Shown here in pieces: positions 1-12,925 of a DNA stretch of 64,000 nt. The notes below the pieces were generated by a model. The model was not told the DNA's origin, made no database searches, and saw nothing but the letters and a program-made list of their open reading frames with translations. The stretch lies in NCBI RefSeq assembly GCF_000002865.3, contig NW_001865041.1:1749351-1813350 (forward strand), in the 5' to 3' direction. This DNA comes from Monosiga brevicollis MX1 (Eukaryota > Opisthokonta > Choanoflagellata > Craspedida > Salpingoecidae). The position numbers and the translations under genes are program-made. Position 1 is the first letter of the stretch. Each line of letters opens with the position of its first letter.

Positions 1-1151
1 TGTTCCTCTCTATCAAAATCAAGGGATCGAGGCAGCGACGAGTGCCCGGGGGAAAAGGATAGGATGTTGGGGAGCGGCCGGTTTTGTAAACTGCAAATTC
101 GATGGGCAACCACCCGAGTTGGCGAGGGGGCGATGAGACAAGAACAGCAACGGGAGGGTTTCGCTGGGCAAGTGGCCGGGTTGCTGGTTAAAAATACCAA
201 CGCTGGCATGCCAGGAATCGAGAACCTGCTACAGAAGCCAAAATGCCAAAGCACAGAGCAAGCACGAACCTAACCAAAGGAAGAAAGCACGAAGGGCTCA
301 AAGCACCGAAAGGACGAAGCGCATCGGCAAACAGGCATGTGGTGCGACGGGCATGCCACCACACACGACTGCAAGAGTCTTGCTTGCTGGTCCTGCTCTT
401 CGTGCCTGTCTGTGCAAGGCGAAGGAAGCAAGCGGAGCGGAAAGGCGAGACCATCTGGATTGGCATGATAGGGATAACAGTATGGTTCACCCAAGCCCCC
501 AACACAAAGGCACGTTCACTTGTGGTGGTTCGTACCCACGACCCCGAGTTTGGTCTTTGTGCCCGCCCACTTGTCCTCCAGCAAACATGCCACCTTGCCC
601 GCCTCTTCCTTTGCTTGACTAATACGGTGCCTTTTTTTTGGAACCATGATAACAGGCCACATGGACGACTCTGAGCGAGGCAGTGCGCCACCTGCTTGAC
701 ATACCCAGTCACACGTCCAAAATCAGCAGCACATACCGCAAAACCACAAGCATGCCGGTTCCGCTGTCACGGCTCCGGTGTCGTGGAAACGGAGCAGACT
801 ACACCAAGGGAGCGGTCAAGAACGGCGACCGCAGACATATATGCATGCATGCATGTCAAGCTGTCGGATGGGTCTGCTTGCGTGTGTGTTGGTTGGTTGG
901 TCGGTTGGTTCACGTCATGCTTGGGAGTTGTCATGAAGACGGGTGGCCAAAGCTATGTGGGCTTACACATGGGATCGTAGGCGGACAGGCTGCCTCATGG
1001 ATTTGGGAGATCTTTTCTTTCCTTCTCTTCGCTTCTTCTTTGTTTTGTTGGCTGCTCGCAAGGGCGCGACGGACGAGCTGGTCTCGTCGGGAGCCTGAAT
1101 CGTTCATCTTTCCTCTCCTCGATTAGAACGTTGTTCATGTGTCTGCTAGCG
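1..1151. other. No recognisable gene
   Basis: Open frames exist on both strands (for example 188-712 minus and 243-674 plus) but they overlap one another and have irregular composition. None shows a domain, a signal peptide or a convincing splice pattern. The stretch lies downstream of the stop of the thioredoxin-domain gene at 1152, so part of it is probably that gene's 3' untranslated region. Confidence 0.5.
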
Positions 1152-3604
1152 TCAGGATGATGGGGTCAAAAGGATTAAGCTCAGAGCTTCGTCGCGTGCC
1201 TGGGTCAGAGCAAGGGGCTCTGCCAAGACGGTGATGGTATCCTGCACTGATCCGCCGTCGCCGGGGTCGGAGGCTGGTGGGTCTGGGGCGGAAGGGGGGT
1301 GGGCTTGCACGATCACAGGCAGCGCCTGCGCACTCTGCGCATCTAAGCGCTGCATGACCATGCCATCATGGCTACTGCTGCTCGCGCTTGGGGGCCATGT
1401 CACGCGCCACACCGTCGGCAACACGTCCACAGCCAGGTCCAGCGCTGCGGGTAACGTCGTCTGGTCGACGTCGATGATCAAACAGGCTTTAGGTGGTAAA
1501 CGAGCCAGCAATCGCTGACAAAAGCCACAACTTGGCGAAGTAAAAACCACATACGCGGCTGTGCCAGCTGCGGCCGGTGCAGGCAGCCGCGACAGCACCA
1601 CGTGCCGCAGCGCCGTGGACAAGTCAAGCGGGTCAGCGGCTACGCTGGGCCCAGCAGCCAATCGCACGAGCCAGTCGGTTACGCCCTGAGCCGTCCAAGT
1701 GCTCAATCGATCCATGCCTAGAAACGGGTGGGGTACCCATGGTGGTTCATGGTGCAGACAGGTGACGAAGTAGCGAGACCGTGGCTGGGACAGGTGACCA
1801 GCGATGCGCTTCAGGGAGCAGTCGCTTCCCGTCGGAAAAAACGCACTTTGGATAAAGGCCGGGTTGGAGTTGGAGGTCGATTGCGTACAAAGCACCCGGC
1901 CCAGAACCGCGCTCGTGTTGAGCAGCACCAGTGCCGGCAAATCCTGAAAACGCAGCGGGCACCGGAGCAGATTGAGGCTGAACTTGCCAAGCATTCTGCG
2001 ACAAGCGAGCATGTGCGCGCTTCTTCGACACGCATACCCGCACAGTGAGCCCGTAATGCCGAAGTTGATGTGTGTAGCGACTGCCGTCCAGCCGACCGAA
2101 AACAAGCGGCAGACCGCAGGTGGCATTGTGCGCGCACGCACGCGCGGCGGCCCGCGTAGCTGCCAAGGCTCGCAACGTCCTTGTGTGGGAGAGGCAGTCG
2201 CACAGACACGTGAGCCGCTGCATAGCGGGTCGACACGAGACGACAGCCTTGTTCCAGTGAAGCAAGCCAAAAGGCTGGACCAGAATAACAACGACGACAA
2301 AAACAAAAAAACAACAAAAAAAACAACAACAACAACAAATAAACAAACAAACATACTCTTCTTGGGTAAGAAGCATGGCATCGGCCAACGGTAGAAGGAG
2401 AAGAACCACGCGTGTGTCCATATTCAAAAGCTGCAGGCGATCCACGTCCGAGGTCGCCGCGCCCAAGCCGACACGTACGGGAAACTGTTCAGCAACAGAA
2501 AAGAACAAAAGAAGCAGGGCTCGCCCACACGGGCGCATTGGAGTCAGTGGTGTGTACCTGGCCTAGTTCCGAGGCCCCTAAGCGTGCTACGGGCGTTTCA
2601 CGTTGAACCACGTTGATAATTTCATCCACCAGCATGCTAGCATTGTCAAACCGAAGTGCGAGCACCTGTGGGTATGCCAAGCGACCAAGGCGTTTTCAGG
2701 TTGAAGACGAGAAACAGACGCAGCCTGGAGGCAGACGCAGAGATGCGACAACATGGCTGGGTGCCACCTGGCTGGCGCACCTGTGGCTGGCGATCGATCA
2801 AGGCATAAATTTGCCCTTTCCGTTTCAGCCCCAAGTGAGCGGCCAAGCCCGGGGATGGGACGACGTGCATGACCCAGCGATGCACATCCAGCGCTTCGCT
2901 GCGAAGCAGTGCAAGGCGCGTGGCCGTGGCCAATGCGGCTAGGGTCTCGGGCCGTGCTGGGACGTGCACGGCCAGGACCACATCGGCCCGGTGGCGCCTC
3001 GCCAGGTGCTCATATCCATGGTGCACCACAGTCACGGGATCTTGCAAGGCTTGCAGCATAGCGGCCAATTCCCAATGACGAAAGCCGGTTTTCAGCTCGT
3101 GAGACTCGGGTACTGCAGCTCGAGAGGCTTCGGTCAAGGGCTAAGCAAAGGGGCAGCAGGAACCAGGTGGCAACCCAGTTCACATGTAGGAGATGGGATG
3201 AAGGATGTGTTCAGGCGGTACATTGGAAGACGACACAGGAATCTGGCATCGTACGTAAAGAAAGTAGCGAGGGAAGCCCTGCGTGCCAAATTGCTTGCGA
3301 CATGCCTCGGTGGCAGAGCATTCCAGTCGCAGGAAGGCGATACTACCAGCCGGCGCGCAGTGGTCAGTCCAAGCATCACGCGGCGGCTCGGAAAAAGGCC
3401 AACTGCGGTGACCAGCAGGATCGTACCGGTGCAACTGTGATTGCTGTGCCAGATCCTCGAAATGGGGCGCCGCCAAACGAGAGACACTGCACCATGAGGC
3501 ATATAGCATCACAAGGGCCCAATCCTTATCCGAGCGCCCCTGTGAGCCATTCAAGCGAGCAGAAAAGAGCGATTGATTCTCAGTGCCATGACTACGCTCG
3601 TGTC

Positions 3605-3654
<50 letters not shown>

Positions 3655-3892
3655 TACAAAGCGACCCGCGGATAAGCCAAGGTACCCAGCCTGTTGTGGA
3701 GACGCATACCTCTAGCATGCCCAAGCTCACGTTGAGGAGCTGGATGGAACTGTCCAGGTCGATGACGGCCGAAGCTGACTTGCGCCACATGCGCTCTGGC
3801 CCCCAGACATCGGGTTGTGCCACGGCCACAGCCACGGCCAGCATCAGCAAGGCCAGGCCAAGTGGCCATCTGCGGCAAAGCATATTGACCAT
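1152..3892 (-). CDS. TXNDC11-like protein with two thioredoxin domains
   Basis: Multi-exon gene read on the minus strand. Exon 1 (3892-3710) begins with a signal peptide: Met, basic residues, then a Leu/Ala/Val core ending near AVAVAQP. A first thioredoxin fold follows around 3540-3180, with the motif YASWCSVS in place of CxxC and a later segment ending GFPRYFLY. Middle exons (about 3137-2500) carry no named motif. The last exon holds a second thioredoxin domain with a canonical SPSCGFCQ site at about 1516-1535 and the cis-Pro segment VLPTVW, ending in LLTPSS. Two spaced thioredoxin domains with an FxSPxCGFC second site and a degenerate first site match animal TXNDC11, an ER thioredoxin-related protein. 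ER lumen location follows from the signal peptide. Exon joins in the middle are uncertain. A divergent PDI-family protein is the alternative. Confidence 0.7.
3608..3652. repeat. (GA)n microsatellite in an intron
   Basis: Dinucleotide repeat with a few interruptions, in the first intron of the TXNDC11-like gene. Read on the coding strand it is a CT tract upstream of the exon 2 acceptor. Confidence 0.9.
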
Positions 3893-4708
3893 ACCACGTC
3901 GTTTTACGCCCCCTTACCCTCTACCCGCCCGCTCCAGCAGCCGGATGCCCATGGCCCAGGAACGACCCGCGCTCGAATTCGACCAAAGATGAAAGCAAAC
4001 GAATAAAGTGACGGTAATTTTGAAAATTTCAAATGTTTGGGCAAAACTGTAATCAAGTTTACACTTTGAAATTGAAATTGTTGATGTTACCACTGCACAC
4101 AGAGAGAGAAACAGAGACAGAAGGAGAAACAGAGACAGAGACAGAGACAGAGACAGAGACAGAGACAGAGACAGAGACAGAGACAGAGACAGAGACAGAG
4201 ACAGAGACAGAGACAGAGACAGAGACGCACACACATTCACAAAGAGAGAGGAGAGAGCGGTTGTTCCATTTCTTGTGGTACAACAGGACCGCGTCGCTTC
4301 GTCTCGTCGCAGCGCGCGGGTCAGTGGTACGTTGTGCATGATGCTTGGTGGAGACGGGTAGCCCTATTAGAGCTTCTCACTTTGATCGTTCCATCCCGCC
4401 TGGTTTCATCGAGGCACAGGGGGAGCGTTGGGATCGCACCGATTTCGATCGAGGTTGGTCGAGTGCTGTGCCATGCGTGAGGAAAGGTGATGGTCACTGG
4501 GACCGTGAGAGCTCCACCTCGCTCAGTTCATGCATGCACGGTAGATCAAAATCCGACGTTTGGGTTCTGGCACTGCTGCTCGGCTTTTCCCGGGATTCCA
4601 TTGCCCGTGCTCTCCGAGCCCCTGCCTGTCCTCGTTCCCTTCTGCTGGAGCCATCGCTCACGGTGCCGCCTGATGGGAAACAGCATCAGGATTTGACTCT
4701 GACTCATC
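3893..4708. promoter_or_regulatory. Divergent intergenic region between two genes
   Basis: The TXNDC11-like gene starts leftward at 3892 and the supervillin-like gene starts rightward near 4709, so this roughly 800-base region should contain both promoters. I see no clear TATA element. It holds an AT-rich patch near 4010-4080 and the hexanucleotide repeat at 4100-4226. An unseen upstream exon of the rightward gene could also lie here. Confidence 0.4.
4100..4226. repeat. (GAGACA)n hexanucleotide repeat
   Basis: About fifteen near-perfect tandem copies of GAGACA preceded by degenerate copies. The open frames across it encode only simple dipeptide-like repeats and are not taken as genes. Confidence 0.9.
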
Positions 4709-7205
4709 ATGGCGGTACGCAGCGCGCGCAGTACAGCACAGCACAGCACAGCACAGCACAGCACAGCACAGCACAGCACAGCACAGCACAGCACAGCACA
4801 GCACAGCGCAGGTCCCCACTGGCTCCGCCCAACATAGTTGGTCCGACTTGATTGAAAACGCCATGCTTTATAGGAGGTTGACCAGGAGTTGGCGCGCTTG
4901 CGCAAACAGCAGGCAGAGTTGCAGCGCCGCCGCGAAGCTCGCCAGGCTGCACTCAAGGCGAGCAGTGCCGCTACGACCACTAGCACCGCTGCCAAAGGCG
5001 TTGCGTCAGAAAGCACGGCCACACGCAGTGCTACTCGCGACGATACTCGTTCACGCCGCACTGTTCAAGGCAATTCATCCTCTGACCGTGCCGACACAAC
5101 TGCAACTACAAAGCCTCCCAGTGGGGAGCCAAGCAGCACCGCAGACTCAACGACCCCTGGTTCGTTCAAGCCGCTCAAGCCGCTCGTCCCTGAATTCTTG
5201 TTGTCCTCGCCTCCCTCTCGACCCTGCCTTTGTCCTTTGCTCTCTTTGATTCACGTGTCATGCCCGCAGCCGCGGAGACCAAAACCACCGCGTCACCCCG
5301 GGACACCCAGGATGAGGTATGACACATCAGACGTTCCAACTGAGCTCAAAGCCAAAACCTGACTTTGGCTCTCCTTTATACACCTGCCAATGGATTCAGG
5401 AGCTGGCTCGAGCGACCGAGCAGAAGCGCAAAGAAGCGGACGAGCGACGCGCCAATCTTGAACGTCAGCTTGCCGAGGAGCAAGCCGCACTTGAGCGCAA
5501 ACGAGCCCTCCTGGCTCGCCGACACGAGCGCCGAGATGCGCTTCAACAAACCAACGACTCGCCGACACGCCCGTGCGTTTCAACCGAAAATAAACAACTC
5601 GCGGTGCAACCCTTCGTTTTATCCTTCAAGTCTCACGTCTGTGTCGCTTGCTCTCCTCACCACAAGGCCCCAGTCGCTCACTCTCGAGCGCTCCGCGTCG
5701 GCCGATGCTGCCAAAGTCAGTTTGGTTCTTTCCCAGAAGCGTGTGCACCAAAAATATGTGGAAGCGTGGTCCTAACTGCAGCATTGCTTCTTCTCATCGC
5801 AACACCTCGCTTCCAGGACCGCGAAGAGGAGGATCCAGGAGAGTCAACGCCATCTCCTCGTCAAAAGCGGGTCAGTCTTACGGCCGCGGTAGCCTTGTTT
5901 GCGGCCAAGCGTTCATCTTCGAGCGTAGCTCATGTCAGGTGGTGCAATGCTTTAGGTTACTTTCGCCGAGATCCTGGTCGAGGAGAACCTTTTCACGCCG
6001 CCAAGTAGCCACGAAGCTTCGATGATTAGCGTGTCCGATGGGTCGGATCGCAACTTCAGCTCACCGCGTGCTACCACAGGCCAGTCCGCCGGGGCCACCC
6101 CTCTCAAGGCCGTCACCTCCGTTTCTGCCTCACATCGCGAGCCCTCCAGCCTGGATGGTCACAGCACCCCTCAAACCACGGCTTCCAGTTCCAAAACCGC
6201 CGACAACAGCAATGACCCGGATGACGATGACCTGGATGCCCTTTTTGCCGCAGCGGAGCAAGAACTCCACGGGAAGTCTAGCCGTCAGCTGAATTTGGAA
6301 GACATGTTAGATGACGCAGCGCTTGACGAGACTTCCATACATACAACGTCTACTCCCACCAAGAGTCACTCTTCGCAGGACCGGGCGGTGGATGAGGATG
6401 AAGACGATGGCTTGGACCCAAGTCAAGCCGTGCGCAGTCGTCTTAACCCCGTCACGGTCAGTTGAGACCTTGTCAGCCATCTCCAACGTGGCACCCCGCT
6501 CTTGTGTGGTTTGGGACTGTTTGTCGGTGGTGCTTTTCCGACGTTCTTTGAGATGGCAGCTTGCTGTCGTGACTCTACGGCCTATCGGGGCAAACAGATT
6601 TGGACCGCGGGCAGCGATGATGTACAGCTTTGACCACCTGACGCCCTAATCACCATGTGTTTCATTCCGTGCCCTCTGTGTAGACGAAGAGCTCTGGTGC
6701 CTCATCAGCCCCAAGCAGCCAGGACTGGCGGTAGGACTGTGGTCTGAATTGCTGAACAGGTGCCTTCGTTGTGCGTCTTGCTCATGCATAATCTGTGGCC
6801 AAACATATTGCTTGCTTGTTTGTTTGGTTTTCTTCACAGGACTGAAGTGGAAACGAATAAGGAGAAGCAGCGCAGTGCCAAAGTTCAAGCCAAAGCTGAT
6901 GTTTGTTTTCCCTTCTCCTACTTTTGAGCAAGCGCGGACAACTGGGCCTGCCCATTTCCGAAACGACCAACTCATTGTACGCTGCTCTGGTTCTTGTCTA
7001 TTTGATGCTGAATAGTTGGAGGCGGCTGTGGCACACATTCAAGATCCAGCCGAGCGACGCCGGGCCATACGTGAGCAAAAGCGTAATCAAAAGCGCCAAG
7101 AAGTGGGCCGTGACGCAGAAAAATTGCAAAAGGTCGGTCTCGCTTCGATCAAGTGCACTTTCGCGTGAGCAGAGGAGTAAGAGGAGAAAAAACACCAAGG
7201 AGCCG

Positions 7206-7244
<39 letters not shown>

Positions 7245-10200
7245 AAGAAGAAGCTAGACTTCTAATCTGGTTCCGCTCAATTCTCGCTCATCTACTACAC
7301 TGTTTCTGCTATCCTGTTGTCTGCACAGAGCGAGGCAAGCGTCCTCAGCCGGGCTCACAATCTAGATGAAGTGATTCTCAAGGAGGGGGGTCCACAATTA
7401 CCACACACGCCAGAGAAGATCTCAATGGTGTCCGGTAGTCCCGAGACGCACCGTGCCCATGTTGGCCGCAAGGTCAAACGCCACCTCTCTGCCGAGCGTG
7501 AGTTTGCACGACCAAAGGCAGCTTTATTCACCTCTTGAGCTTGCTCAAATGCGCTGTTGTTGGTCTTTGTTCAATCCTGTTAGAGCGACTGCGCTTGGAG
7601 GTTGATGAACTGTTGAAGGAGATGGACGACGAAATTCATGATGAAGCAGCAGAGTAAGTGTTGTGTTGTTTTGGCACCTGGGAAGCCTTCGTCTACCCAT
7701 TTGCTCCAGTTGCCCTACTAACCCACTTGGTTGTGTATCATATAAAAATGAAAATTCTTATTGAATTTCTGTTTTCATATCTCTAAACTGGCGTTCAAAT
7801 TCCCACTGTCTCACTTGTGTTGGTCTGGACGCTCGCTCCAATCTAGAGCGGCTCTGCTGGAGGGTATCTTCGACGATGTAATTCCTGAGGAGGAAGACAC
7901 GCCCGTGGAGCGTCTGCATCAGGTTCTCAAGGACGGGCAAGAACATCTTGTTGATCCACGCGCCTCGCCACGGTCTCGCGCCAGCCACGAAGCTAGCCCG
8001 TCGCCCCCGCGCTCTGCTGACACAAAGCCCAGGCCACCCATCTCCGATGACGTTGGGGCGAGCCCCACCCTGAGTCGCACACAGCATGAACCACCCACCG
8101 TCCCCAAAGCCACGCCGGTGGATGTTGATCAGCAAGGTGGCGTGCCCGACAAGGTTGCGGGTTCTCAGCCAACCCGAGGTGCCTCAAGCACTAAACTGGA
8201 GGCGGTTTCGACCTCCAAACCGGCCCTATCCGCGACTAGAGAGCGAGCGAGTGATGATGATTCTCCCCTCCAACGGGACGCGCCTGCCAAGCAGAACAGA
8301 CCTGCCGTTCTCAATGAGGCAGAATCAGAGCTGGCAGCTTTGGAAGCACGGAGGTTGGCTCGTGCCGAGGCACGGGCTGCACGCCGTCGCGCCGCCGAAG
8401 CGGGGACGAACGCAGCGTCCGATCAAGCAGCCAACTCTTCAGCGCCTGCTTCAGCCTCCAATGTCGTGCGAGGTTCAGCAAAATCTGCCTCCCCGGCCGC
8501 CTCGGCCCGTACCCCGAATCAGAACAGCGCACGTGAGAGCGATGCCAAGCACGCCACCGTCCGTGACGCGCCTGTGAATCAGACTGCACACTCCAGAGAA
8601 CGCCAGGCTGACCGCGCATCAGCGCCCCACCACGCTCGAACCCTCCACCTGAATGAGAGTACCACCGATGCTACGGACACGGATGATGCCCCGAGTATAG
8701 ACAGCAGCGATTTTGATGCCATCAGCTCAGCTGGTGAGCGAAATCGCTTGGACAGCGGCGCTGCCATGTTGAAACGAAAAATGCTGCGCAACCGCGCGCA
8801 AAAAGTGAAGCCACCATCGCATCAAGCCCGACATCAGTTGGCCTCTGACTCTATGTTTGGTGAGTCAAGCACAGATGTGGAACCGGAACCGAGCACCAGT
8901 GCCGGCAAGAAAAGTGCCTCTCCGCCCGTGGCCGCCAAGCCACGTGGCGAGGCAACAGCCGGGGTTATTGACCCGCGTAAGCTTTTGCCACGAGAGAGCT
9001 ATGATCGAAGCTCGCGTTCCAACACCGTCAGTGATCCGACTGGTTCTCGGCGCGCCCAGCGCTTGGCCGAGTCGGCAGCCAAGGCCCGTGGCATTCAGCA
9101 CGACTCGGGGGCACATTCATTGGCCTTTATGATCAACCGCAAAGGAGGAATCACGGGTGCAGAGGGTCTGCGCAAGACCGGCTTGGACGTCACTCGCAGC
9201 TCCGGCTCCATCAGTCAGCGCCCGGGCCGTGGGTCCACGTGCACCATTTATCGCCTCAAAGGCCGGCGCACCATCACGTGCACCGAGTGCCAGATCAAGG
9301 ATGAAGTCGAGTTGCATGATGGTGATGCTTACGTCATTGACACAGGCGATCGCATCTTTGTGTGGAAAGGCCTGGCGTGCAATAAACTCGAGTCGGCGCA
9401 GGCACAAGCCCTGGCCATTGATGTGCGCGACTCAGAGCGCAGTGGCCGTGCTGAAATGATTATGGTATCGCCCAGCGAGCTCACGGTGGCCGATGGACAT
9501 GGCGGCTCGACCAGCGGTGTTGAGAAAGACTGCTACGAGGCACTCTTGAGTGCGGCAGGCAGCTCTCGCGTTGTGCTGACGGCCAGCGGAGCCGACGAGG
9601 CCGACGTGGACGGCGATTTTGAGGAGAGCATTGATACCGCGACGGTCATTTCGGAATTGATGCTTGAGGGTGAGACAGTGGTCGCTTTGGAATTGGCGCG
9701 ACGCCGCAGCCACTTGGTGCGAAGCATGCTGAAGACGGATCGGTGCTACATGGTTACATGTCCCGGAGTGGTATATGTGTGGACAGGCCGCCAGGCGCAT
9801 GGAAGCCTCAAGCTAGCCGCCAAAGCGCACGGCAAGGCCGAGGCAGGCAAGCAAGATTTTCATTATCGCGCCGCGGTCCAGGGGATTGAGCCGGCTGCAT
9901 TCAAGTTTCTTTTCATCAAATGGGACACTGGCATTGACCTGGGCGTACGCGAGCAGCGCAATGCCCCACCACTCGAGAGCCAAGCTTTTCGAGCTCGGGC
10001 CCTCACTGCCAGTGGCGTGCTTCCCGCTCGCCCAGCCGCTTTTGAGAATGTCCGAAAGACGCTGGATCCTCACAAGGCGGTTAATTCAAATAACGAGGTG
10101 TACGCGTGGCGCGTCTTGCGCGACGGACTTGTCAAGAATGACTTGCCCGAGGGCGTGGCTCGTGACAAGCTCGAATACTTCTTGCGCGAAGAGGATTTTG

Positions 10201-10289
10201 AACGAGCGCTGGGCTGCACCAAGACCGCTTTTTTCGCCTTGCCAGCATGGCGTCAGAAGAATCTGAAGGCAAAAGCTGGGCTGATCTAG
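4709..10289 (+). CDS. Supervillin-like protein: coiled coil, gelsolin repeats, villin headpiece
   Basis: About eleven exons. A possible start is ATGGCG at 4709-4714 spliced to an exon at 4874 (EVDQELARLRKQQ), giving a charged N-terminal coiled coil that continues at 5400 (ELARATEQKRKEADERR) and 7018. Short acidic and Ser-rich exons follow (6022-6465). A long last exon from about 7850 is first disordered and Ala/Ser/Arg-rich. It then has a gelsolin-type repeat near 9230-9480 (TIYRLKGRRTITC, DTGDRIFVWKG) and a second near 9650-9930 (MVTCPGVVYVWTGR, FKFLFIKWD). The C-terminus (10095-10286) is a textbook villin headpiece: LPEGV, FLREEDFERALG, FFALPAWRQKNLKAKAGLI. In villin and supervillin the headpiece binds F-actin. 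Few gelsolin repeats plus a long disordered N-terminus fits supervillin better than villin. The start and the joins around exons 4-6 are uncertain. Confidence 0.8.
4733..4807. repeat. (CAGCA)n pentanucleotide repeat
   Basis: About fifteen perfect tandem copies of a five-base unit, in the proposed first intron of the supervillin-like gene. No spacers are present, so it is a microsatellite and not a CRISPR array. Confidence 0.95.
7206..7242. repeat. Poly-A tract in an intron
   Basis: Uninterrupted run of about 37 A in an intron of the supervillin-like gene. There is no SINE-like sequence or target-site duplication beside it that I can see. Confidence 0.9.
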
Positions 10290-10736
10290 ACATTGTGTTG
10301 ATTCACATGTACATAAAGAAAGCTGCGTCCGCCTATTCGTACCCAACGTTTTCCAACTCTCAGGGGAGACACTGAACACTGCGTGAGGCTGCTCGACCAA
10401 GCAGCAGCAAGCCTTGTACCGGCTTGAGGAGTGGCAGTGAAAGGGTGTATGTGTGTTTTTTTTCCATGGCAAACGTTCTTGATATATCATGCTAGGCCGC
10501 GCTAGCGGTTGGAGTGGCCGTCCTTGCATGCATCTGCATGATGCCCGTGCGGGTTGGATTTGTTGATGCCGTACAGATGCAATTGACAGGCAAAATGTTC
10601 ATAAGCAACGCCCACTGCACGTAAAAAAAAAAAAAAAAAAAAAAGTCTCTACAAACTCGAGAAACATGCAGAAGCCAACAAGTTTAGACAAGAAGAAGAA
10701 GAAGGGGACATGGTTTTGGTCATGCCTGACGTATTC
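10290..10736. other. Convergent intergenic region
   Basis: Short 3' to 3' spacer between the supervillin-like stop and the spermidine synthase stop. It contains a poly-A tract at about 10623-10644 and no gene-like open frame. It should hold both 3' untranslated regions. Confidence 0.6.
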
Positions 10737-12489
10737 TCATGCGCTTGCAGAAGTCGTGCTAGCCTCAGCTTCCTCGAGCGCCAATCGCGCAAATTGGGGA
10801 AGCACAAACGAGGCACTGTGGATGTCAGGGTTGTAGTAGCGCAGGTGCATGTTTCGCATATCTTCGGAGCTGGCGCGGCGCAAGGGCACGCGAAAGTTGG
10901 TCTCGCTGTTTTTGCTGCACAGAATAAATCCAATCTGACCGCTGCGTGTTGGTTGGGAGCGCCGTGCATTTCAAGGCATCAGCGGCATACACTCAATGAA
11001 CAGGTGGCAATGAGTTGAGATTCGAGCAAGAAGGTACAGACCTAGGATAGGTGGGGATGGTCAAGTAGCCATAGTCGACGACCGGGTAGAGCGTACGGCT
11101 AAACTCCTGCATGCTCTTGATCAAGTCCAAATGCAACCAGATGCATTCGCCTTTGCGTTGATTGAGGCGAAGACACATAGACATTACGGTCACAAGAGGA
11201 GGCAGGTAAAGGTGAGAAGCTGGGCGGATGAAGCTGACGATGAGTCACGGCCAGCTACAAGGCAGAGGTATTTCACCTGCCCCTCTTGATCATACCTTGC
11301 GCGCACATGATGCCGCCGTCGCGCAAAGCAGAGCGGACCAGGCTGTAGTACTCTTTCTCGAAAAGTGAGGAGGCAGGACCTAAGTCAGAGCGCGCGGTTG
11401 CCATTGTGCACGGAAAGACGCATGTCAGCAGAGGCATAAAAGCAGCGATCCACTCTGCTCAAGGCAAGTATGGTTGGAGGAGCCATCAAGGCCCCGCTGG
11501 CGCCATATACCGATGGGGTCAGAAGAGTCTGTAATGATGACATCAAACTCCTGCTGGTGCTGCTTCATATACTCAAAGCCATCTCCAACGATAACGTTGG
11601 CCTGAGGGATCCCAGCACGGGACTTGCCATGAAAAGGTGCACATGACACCGAGGATGCCGAGCAAAGCACGGGCAAAGCTAAGAAAGGACGGCACCTTGG
11701 GGTGATGAAAGCTTTGGGCGATGGAGGGCAGATGCTTCTTGCACAGCTCAATGACGGTGCCGTCGATTTCACATTGAGTGACCGACTTGAGCGCCGGGTG
11801 TTTGAGAACTTCACGTAGTACACCACCGTCACCGCCGCCAATAATCAGCACCTGGCACACCAGGCCAAGGCAGTCGTGTGATGGGGTGCCTCACCCAGAA
11901 AGAGCTTAGATCAACCAGCAAGCCTCGCCTGGCTCGGTACCCCCGCCCTGCCCCCCAAAGCAGGCTTACGTGTTCGGGATTGGGATGCGAGAACATGGGC
12001 ACGTGAACCATCATCTCTTGGTAGGAGAACTCATCGCGTTCAGTGATCTGTGGGCCGAGCAAAGATATAATGCCAGAAGGAAGGAACGGTGAAGAGTCAT
12101 GGCCAACGAAAAAGCCCATGCATGTTCCTGTGAAAGGGTGCTCATTGATGAGAAGGGGCTGGGGTTGAGGGTTGATACCTGAATGACGCCGTCGAGACAC
12201 AAGGCGTTGCCATAGGTCTTGCTAAAGAAGCAGGCAAGGGGAGTTGTATCAGTGGAGGGCTACCAACCGGCCTGAGGCCGTGCACGTGGCACGGGTGGGG
12301 CGTGGTTTAAGCTGCAAGAGATGGCCTGGGCGTCTGCGTGCATGAAACGTACGTTTTGAGGATCTGTACGTGTTGGAAATCAGATTGCACGTCCTCCAAG
12401 ATCTCCTCGTATGCGAGTGACATTGCTTGGCCCGGCCACATCTCGGAGGAAACCTCAGAGAACCAGCCCTTGGCAAGACGATCCACCAT
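10737..12489 (-). CDS. SRM: Spermidine synthase
   Basis: Aminopropyltransferase that makes spermidine from putrescine and decarboxylated S-adenosylmethionine; cytosolic. The exons follow the family from end to end. Exon 1 (12489-12353) has GWFSE and WPGQAMSL. The next exon has [14 protein letters not shown], then [17 protein letters not shown] and the SAM-fold motif [18 protein letters not shown] (about 11850-11800). [10 protein letters not shown] and the active-site segment [10 protein letters not shown] follow at 11600-11510. Later exons have [45 protein letters not shown] and [19 protein letters not shown]. The start (ATGGTGGAT) has a good context, GCGCCATGG, and gives a protein of the usual length of about 300 residues. 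The stop is TGA at 10737-10739. At least seven exons. Confidence 0.95.
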
Positions 12490-12833
12490 GGCGCTGGTCA
12501 CGTGCAAGCTAAAGATTTCAACAGACTTTCGGCGGTTGGATCAAGCCAGTGAGCAGACCAGAGCCCCAAATGGTGACCAGAAGCACGTCTAAGCTGAGAC
12601 TTGAGCGCAACGAAAGGTCGAGCAATGCAAACAGCAGGTCAAGGCCTCCAGCGCACGTGATGGACATGTGCCTCGACTGCACCTTTTGATTCTCAGCACG
12701 CGCCACACAAAATACACACACAGCGTGAGAGAGACAGAAAGAGAGAGAGAGAGCGTGAGAGATAAATTGATGTGCACACGCACGGAAGCTTTCGAGAAAT
12801 GTCAGCATGGGAATTGATGAAGTCCTGTTCGAA

Positions 12834-12925
<92 letters not shown>

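Noticed and set aside
188-712. Frames of 140-175 codons near the left edge
   Set aside because: Opposed overlapping frames with no domain, signal peptide or splice logic.
4059-4283. Open frames across the GAGACA repeat
   Set aside because: They encode only Ser-Val, Glu-Thr or Ser-Leu alternation from a hexanucleotide repeat and have no flanking gene structure.
4733-4807. Regular short repeats that might suggest a CRISPR array
   Set aside because: The unit is five bases with no spacers, in a eukaryotic intron; it is a microsatellite.
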